Assembly (NCBI RefSeq): GCF_000384475.1
Contig: NZ_ARWB01000001.1
Span: forward strand, 846,022 to 910,021
Length of the DNA: 64,000 nt
Origin: Methylopila sp. M107
Lineage (GTDB): Bacteria > Pseudomonadota > Alphaproteobacteria > Rhizobiales > Methylopilaceae
Reading direction: 5' to 3'
This document shows, one piece after another, positions 58,099-64,000 of this stretch (position 1 is its first letter; every line of letters begins with the position of its first letter). A model generated the notes under the pieces. The model saw nothing but the letters and a program-made list of their open reading frames with translations, did not search any database and was not told the DNA's origin. The translations under genes and the position numbers were made by a program.

Positions 58099-60576
58099 AT
58101 GATGCGTATGGTTCGAGTTTTCGGGCGTCTTGCCCTTGCTTCGTCGGTCGCCATTGGCGCCCTGACGGCAGGCGGCGGATTCGGGGCTCCCGGAGTTTCC
58201 TCGGCGTACGCCCAGAGCGGCGGCATCACGGTTCGCGGCAACCAGCGCGTCGACGACGAGACCGTCCGCTCCTATTTCACGGGCCGCGGCCCGCTCACCC
58301 AGTCGGTCGTCGACGAGGGCATCCGTGGGCTCTACGCCTCGGGGCTCTTCTCCGACGTGCGCGTTGCGCGCGGCGGCGGCGGCATCGTCGTGACGGTCAG
58401 TGAGAACCAGGTCCTCAACCGCGTCGCCTTCGAGGGCAACAAGAAGGTCAAGGACGCGGTGCTGGCCGGCGAAGTGCAGTCGAAGCCGCGCGGTCCGTTC
58501 AACCCGGCCGTCGTGCAGGCCGACGCGCAGCGCATCCAGGACATCTATCGCCGTTCGGGCCGTTACGAGGTCCAGGTCGAGCCGAAGACCATCTCTCAGC
58601 CGAGTGGTCGCGTCGATCTCGTGTTCGAGATCAACGAAGGCGAGAAGACCAAGATCAACGCCATCAATTTCGAAGGCAACACCAACATCTCGAGCGGCAC
58701 GCTGCGCGACCAGATGTCGACCACCGAGTCGAACTGGCTGAGCTGGCTCAAGACGTCGGACGTCTACGATCCGGACCGCGTGAACGCCGACCTCGAGCAG
58801 ATCCGTAAATACTACCTGAACCGCGGCTACGCCGATTTCCGCGTGCTCTCGGCCAACGCTTCGCTTGATCCTGCCACCAACGCTTTCACGCTCAACATCG
58901 CGGTCGAGGAAGGCCAGAAGTACAAGTTCGGCGGCGTCGACGTGGAATCGAGCGTGCCGGACGTCGACGTCGGGACTCTGCGCGGCAAGATCCAGACGAG
59001 CACCGGCTCGACCTACTCGGCGCAGGAAATCGACAAGACCGTCGAGGCGATGTCGCTCGACCTCGCCTCCCGCGGCTACGCCTTCGCGCAGGTTCGCCCG
59101 CGCGGCGACCGCAATACGGCGGACGGCTCGATCGGCGTCGTCTACGTCGTGGAGGAGGGCGCGCGCGTCTATGTCGAGCGCATCAACGTGCGCGGCAACA
59201 CCCGCACCCGCGACTACGTCGTCCGCCGCGAGTTCGATATCGGCGAAGGCGACGCCTACAACCAGATCTTCATCGACCGCGCAGAGCGGCGCCTGAAGGC
59301 GCTCGGCTTCTTCAAGACGGTCAAGATCGGCACCGAGCCCGGCTCCTCGCCCGACCGCGTCATCGTGAACGTGGACGTCGAGGATCAGCCCACCGGCGAG
59401 TTCTCGGTCGCGGGCGGCTACTCCAGCCAGGACGGCATGATCGGCGAAGTGGCGCTCGGCGAGCGCAACTTCCTCGGCCGCGGCCAGTACGCCCGCATCG
59501 CGGCGCAGTTCGGCCAGAACGTGTCCGGCTTCGACTTCTCGTTCACCGAGCCGTACTTCCTCGGCAGCCGCGTTTCGGCCGGCATCGACCTGTTTGTGAA
59601 GAAGCGCGACGAGACCGACTACACCTCGTACAAGCTCGACACCTACGGCGGCGGCCTGCGCTTCGGCCTGCCGATCACCGAAGAGATTTCGATCGGCGCC
59701 CGCTACCAGGCCTATCAGCAGGACCTGGATATTCCGGAAGAGTACAAGCAGCTCACGATCTTGCGCGACCGGAACCCGCTGAACACCGGCCCGGGCGACG
59801 GCATCAAGCATCGCACGAACCGCGGCGACAATCCGGATCGCGCGTCGGCCGCCATCTTCGAGGCCGAAGGCAAGCGCCTGACCTCGCTGGCCGGTCTTTC
59901 GCTGATCTACAACACGCTCGACAATCCGCAGACTCCGACGCTCGGCTTCTACGCGGAACTGAAGGGCGACATTGCGGGTCTTGGCGGCGACGCGAAGTTC
60001 TTCCGCACGACGTTCGACGGCCGCTACTACCACCCGCTCGGTTGGGAGAACCTGATCGGCATGCTTCGGGTTCAGGGCGGTCACATCAAGGCGTTCGGCA
60101 ACGACGACCTCGCGGTGCTCGACCACTTTGCGGGCGGCCCGGACCTCGTCCGCGGCTTCGAGCCCCAGGGCTTCGGTCCGCGCGACAAGTACTTCCGCGC
60201 CTCCGGCGACCGGTACGGCATCGGCAGCCCGAACAACGATCCGCTCGGCGGCACGACCTATTACGGCGGCAGCGCCGAGGTTCAATTCCCGATCTTCGGC
60301 CTTCCGAAGGAGATCGGCCTGAAGGGCGCGCTGTTCGCCGACGCCGGCAGCGTGTTCAACTATGAAGGCATCTCGAGTATCCGGGTCGACAGCAGCAGGC
60401 ACGGCCTGCTGACCGTGAACGCGACCGACGACAAGAAAATCCGCTCGTCGGTCGGCGCCTCGCTGCTCTGGAACTCGCCGCTCGGCCCGATCCGCTTCGA
60501 CTTCGCGAAGGTCCTGAGCAAGGCCAAGTACGACGAGACGCAGGTGTTCCGCTTCTCGGGCGGCACGCGCTTCTGA
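58099..60576 (+). CDS. bamA: Outer membrane assembly factor BamA
   Basis: 825 residues from the ATG at 58099 (an upstream ATG is possible; the signal peptide fits 58099 best, ending AYAQS). Five POTRA domains span about 30-430; the rest is the Omp85 barrel ending RFSGGTRF, with the VRGFEPQGFGPRD stretch (lid-lock region). It inserts beta-barrel proteins in the outer membrane. The presence of BamA, RseP and LolCD shows an outer membrane is retained. Confidence 0.97.
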   Translation: MMRMVRVFGRLALASSVAIGALTAGGGFGAPGVSSAYAQSGGITVRGNQRVDDETVRSYFTGRGPLTQSVVDEGIRGLYASGLFSDVRVARGGGGIVVTVSENQVLNRVAFEGNKKVKDAVLAGEVQSKPRGPFNPAVVQADAQRIQDIYRRSGRYEVQVEPKTISQPSGRVDLVFEINEGEKTKINAINFEGNTNISSGTLRDQMSTTESNWLSWLKTSDVYDPDRVNADLEQIRKYYLNRGYADFRVLSANASLDPATNAFTLNIAVEEGQKYKFGGVDVESSVPDVDVGTLRGKIQTSTGSTYSAQEIDKTVEAMSLDLASRGYAFAQVRPRGDRNTADGSIGVVYVVEEGARVYVERINVRGNTRTRDYVVRREFDIGEGDAYNQIFIDRAERRLKALGFFKTVKIGTEPGSSPDRVIVNVDVEDQPTGEFSVAGGYSSQDGMIGEVALGERNFLGRGQYARIAAQFGQNVSGFDFSFTEPYFLGSRVSAGIDLFVKKRDETDYTSYKLDTYGGGLRFGLPITEEISIGARYQAYQQDLDIPEEYKQLTILRDRNPLNTGPGDGIKHRTNRGDNPDRASAAIFEAEGKRLTSLAGLSLIYNTLDNPQTPTLGFYAELKGDIAGLGGDAKFFRTTFDGRYYHPLGWENLIGMLRVQGGHIKAFGNDDLAVLDHFAGGPDLVRGFEPQGFGPRDKYFRASGDRYGIGSPNNDPLGGTTYYGGSAEVQFPIFGLPKEIGLKGALFADAGSVFNYEGISSIRVDSSRHGLLTVNATDDKKIRSSVGASLLWNSPLGPIRFDFAKVLSKAKYDETQVFRFSGGTRF

Positions 60577-60610
60577 TCTCGACGCTTCCGGGCGCTCGCA
60601 AAATCTCGTA

Positions 60611-60645
60611 AACGGGCGGCGGACTTCCGCCGCCCGTTTTGCGTT
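60611..60645 (+). terminator. Intrinsic terminator between bamA and lpxD
   Basis: A perfect 12-bp stem (AACGGGCGGCGG with CCGCCGCCCGTT), loop ACTT, then TTTTGCGTTT. It should cut lpxD-fabZ off from strong bamA transcription. Confidence 0.8.
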
Positions 60646-60670
60646 TGGCGTCCCAAGAACCGCCGGGGCC

Positions 60671-61576
60671 ATGACCGAACCTCGCTTTCATCAGGCCTCC
60701 GCGCCGCTCGACCTTGCGGCCATCCTCGCGCTGACCGGCGCGCGCGCGGACGTGGTCGCGGCGCGGCGGCCGCTCGCCATTACGGGCGTCGGCGCGCTCG
60801 ACTGGGCGGGGCCGGCCGATATCGCCTTCTTCGACGGGCCGCCGGCCGAAACCGAGGCCTATGCGGCGCTCGGGCGGACCGACGCCGGGGCCTGCTTCGT
60901 GCCGCCGCATGCGGAGACGAGAGTGCCGCCGGCGGCCGTCGCTCTCGTGACCGAAGAGCCGCGCCGCGCCTATCTGGCGGTCGCCGCCGCCCTGTTCCCG
61001 GCCGCGCTAAAGCCCGTCGCGATGTTCGGACCCGGCGTCGCGGCCGGGGCGGCGGTCCATCCCGAGGCCCGGCTCGAGCCGGACGTCTCGGTCGATCCGG
61101 GCGCCGTGATCGGTCCCGGCGCCGAGATCGGCCGTGGCGCCGTAATCGGCGCGAACGCGGTCGTCGGTCCGGGCGTCAGGATCGGACGCGACAGCGCGCT
61201 CGGCCATGGCGCGGCGGTGTCGAATGCGCTCGTCGGCGACCGCGTGGTCATCCAGCAGGGCGTCGCGATCGGCGATTGCGGGTATGGCGAGTGCGGCGGG
61301 GCCGCCTCGCCGTCGCTCGGCCGCGTCATCGTGCAGGACGACGCCGTGATCGGCGCGAACGCAGCCGTCGCGCGCGGACGGGATCGCGACACCATCATCG
61401 GCGAAGCGAGCCGCGTCGCGGCGCTGGCGCGCATCGCGCCGGACGTCGTCATCGGCCGGCATTGCCTCGTCTACGCCGACGCCGCCGTCCCCGAAGGCGC
61501 GACTGTCGGCGACCACTCGATTTGCGGACTGGAGGCGGGAAGCCGCCATCCGTCGCCGAAGGATTCTGGATCATGA
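60671..61576 (+). CDS. lpxD: LpxD-like acyltransferase, degenerate and truncated
   Basis: 301 residues, versus about 340-350 for normal LpxD. The uridine-binding N-terminal domain (about 1-105) and the hexapeptide left-handed helix (about 105-280) are recognisable, including [15 protein letters not shown]. The stretch aligned with the catalytic IAHN of E. coli LpxD reads IAPD (Pro257), so the general-base His is missing; DGFGF is replaced by DCGYGE, and IDRG by VARG. The C-terminal helical part with the second His is absent. It overlaps fabZ by four bases. Function is probably lost or altered. Confidence 0.85.
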   Translation: MTEPRFHQASAPLDLAAILALTGARADVVAARRPLAITGVGALDWAGPADIAFFDGPPAETEAYAALGRTDAGACFVPPHAETRVPPAAVALVTEEPRRAYLAVAAALFPAALKPVAMFGPGVAAGAAVHPEARLEPDVSVDPGAVIGPGAEIGRGAVIGANAVVGPGVRIGRDSALGHGAAVSNALVGDRVVIQQGVAIGDCGYGECGGAASPSLGRVIVQDDAVIGANAAVARGRDRDTIIGEASRVAALARIAPDVVIGRHCLVYADAAVPEGATVGDHSICGLEAGSRHPSPKDSGS

Positions 61577-62061
61577 GCGAAACCGAAAACCCGACCGCCG
61601 AGAGCGACGCCCCGAAGACGCTGCTTGCGGCCGACATCATGCAGGTCCTCGCGGCTCTGCCGCACCGCTACCCGTTTCTGCTGGTCGACAGAATCGAGGA
61701 AATCGACGGCGACGTGTCGGGCGTCGGCGTCAAGAACGTCACGTTCAACGAGCCGCACTTCCAGGGCCACTTCCCGGGCGCGCCCGTGATGCCCGGGGTG
61801 CTGATGATCGAGGGCATGGCCCAGACGGCCGGCTGCATGTGCATCGCGGCCCGCACCGCCAAGGCCTCGCCGCGGCTCGTCTATTTCATGACGATCGACA
61901 AGGCGAAGTTCCGCAAACCTGTCGTGCCGGGCGACGTGGTCCGCTACCACATGACCCAGATCAAGAAGCGCGCGAACATGTGGTGGTTCAAGGGCGTCGC
62001 CAAGGTCGACGGCAAGACGGTGTGCGAGGCCGAAATCTCGGCGATGATCGTCGACGCCTGA
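61573..62061 (+). CDS. fabZ: 3-hydroxyacyl-ACP dehydratase FabZ
   Basis: 162 residues from the ATG at 61573. It has [13 protein letters not shown] and the [20 protein letters not shown] signature, with His66 and Glu80 as the catalytic pair. It removes water in fatty acid elongation. It overlaps the lpxD-like gene. In relatives lpxA, lpxI and lpxB follow, but here a short repeat-bearing gap and gltA follow. Confidence 0.97.
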   Translation: MSETENPTAESDAPKTLLAADIMQVLAALPHRYPFLLVDRIEEIDGDVSGVGVKNVTFNEPHFQGHFPGAPVMPGVLMIEGMAQTAGCMCIAARTAKASPRLVYFMTIDKAKFRKPVVPGDVVRYHMTQIKKRANMWWFKGVAKVDGKTVCEAEISAMIVDA

Positions 62062-62109
62062 CGGCCGTCCCTTGTAGAGCAGTTTCAGTTTGGGCGAGGT
62101 CATCTCGAA

Positions 62110-62190
62110 CGTCATGCCCGGCTCCGCCGGGCATGACGGCTTTGATCTGGTCAGCGCCGTGTCATCCCGGCCGTCAGAGCCGGGATCCAG
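62110..62190. repeat. Palindromic intergenic repeats at the fabZ-gltA junction
   Basis: CGTCATGCCCGGCTCCGCCGGGCATGACG (62110-62138) is a near-perfect palindrome, and GTCATCCCGGCC...GCCGGGATCC (62161-62190) is a second. Same family as at 13817 and 17533. They occupy the place where lpxA-lpxI-lpxB would be expected. Confidence 0.75.
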
Positions 62191-62227
62191 AAACGTCGGC
62201 ATCGCATTGTGCGCGTTGAGGTCTTTC

Positions 62228-62251
62228 ACTCCGGGCGCAGTCGCCCGGAGT
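62228..62251. terminator. Hairpin downstream of gltA (weak terminator)
   Basis: ACTCCGGGCG and CGCCCGGAGT form a 10-bp stem with a 4-base loop. On the minus strand it follows gltA by 33 bp, but a T-tract is lacking, so termination is uncertain. Confidence 0.4.
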
Positions 62252-62284
62252 TGACCGCCGCAAGTCGGGGAGCCGAGCCTGGCG

Positions 62285-63622
<1,338 letters not shown>

Positions 63623-63794
63623 TTCGCCAAACCCCTTCGCTTGACTGCGGTCGCGCCCATACGACCGGTCCGGAGTCTGCGCCGTCCGAGCGAGAGCTCC
63701 GGGCCGAGAGGATGGTCTCGCGACCCTACAATAGTTTTGCTGCGGCGCAATCTAAGGCGCCGGTTCGATCGGCCCAGATTTTATGGCGTGATGA

Positions 63795-64000
63795 TCAAGA
63801 ATTAGGCGCCGATCGCCCTGCGCCGGATGGCCGCGCCTGATCGGCGATACGTGCGATGCTCTCGTCCCGGCCGAGAGCCACAAGGACGTCGAAGATGCCG
63901 GGAGACGTCTTGCGTCCCGTGAGCGCGGCGCGCAGGGGTTGCGCGACCGCGCCGAGCTTGACTCCGGCTTCCTCGGCGACGGAGCGGACGATCTCCTCGG
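63795..64000 (-). CDS. gltX: Glutamyl-tRNA synthetase, C-terminal end (partial)
   Basis: The minus-strand frame from 63998 reads [20 protein letters not shown] and continues with PLRAALTG and [20 protein letters not shown], then a stop at 63795-63797. This is the anticodon-binding end of GltX; most of the gene lies to the right of the window. The gltX-gltA pairing is common in alphaproteobacteria. Confidence 0.9.
   Translation of the reverse strand, partial: EEIVRSVAEEAGVKLGAVAQPLRAALTGRKTSPGIFDVLVALGRDESIARIADQARPSGAGRSAPNS

Noticed and set aside
58039-60672. An 877-codon open frame opposite bamA
   Set aside because: It covers bamA in full and ends in the terminator; no recognisable domain.

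Overview
The window is high-GC DNA from an alphaproteobacterium, most likely of the order Hyphomicrobiales (Rhizobiales). The evidence is gene content and order: a short type-2 ProS, an S2 with the long C-terminal extension common in this group, an ATP12-type F1 chaperone, a split propionyl-CoA carboxylase, and the chain dnaE-rpsB-tsf-pyrH-frr-uppS-cdsA-dxr-rseP-bamA-lpxD-fabZ-gltA-gltX. A direct GAAC-N7-GAAC sequence matches the alphaproteobacterial LexA box. Genus cannot be decided from the sequence alone.

Layout. 1-11.9 kb: the S10/spc/alpha ribosomal superoperon, from the end of rpsS to rplQ, with secY, adk and rpoA, and with terminator-like hairpins after rplO, after rpsK and after rplQ. 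12-20.5 kb: a small membrane protein, a Deg-type periplasmic protease, rarA, a toxin-antitoxin pair whose toxin is frameshifted, the fluoride channel crcB, an RluA-type pseudouridine synthase, a DUF3616-like protein, a HAD phosphatase and the ATP12 chaperone. 20.5-25.2 kb: a kelch-repeat lipoprotein, an amino-acid-type periplasmic binding protein paired with a DctA-like secondary transporter, and a small lipoprotein. 25.3-33.8 kb: pccB and pccA, separated by an insert with a membrane protein, two tandem glycosyltransferases and a membrane-anchored hydrolase-like protein. 33.8-37.8 kb: a metallophosphoesterase with a membrane tail, divergent from acylphosphatase, then a soluble PAS-PAS chemoreceptor. 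38.4-46 kb: proS, a small secreted protein, about 1.3 kb of repeat-bearing non-coding DNA, a periplasmic rhodanese with a YeeE-type transporter, and lolC/E-lolD. 46.1-62 kb: a 36-codon ORF behind a LexA-type box, dnaE, translation and nucleotide genes, the start of isoprenoid and phospholipid synthesis, and outer-membrane assembly genes ending in lpxD and fabZ. 62.3-64 kb: gltA and the end of gltX on the opposite strand.

Three things stand out. First, the LpxD-like protein has lost the catalytic histidine region and its C-terminal part, and the usual lpxA-lpxI-lpxB genes are missing between fabZ and gltA, which suggests reduced or lost lipid A synthesis. Second, the 36-codon membrane ORF at 46139 sits 25 bp after a LexA-type box, which makes it a candidate SOS-induced small membrane protein. 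Third, a 133-134 bp palindromic mobile repeat lies in frame inside the YeeE-type transporter gene, with a second copy upstream of rpsB. A further family of CGTCAT...GATGACG palindromic repeats is scattered through many intergenic gaps, including one inside the alpha ribosomal operon. Coding is dense, and nearly all long antisense ORFs are GC-driven shadows.
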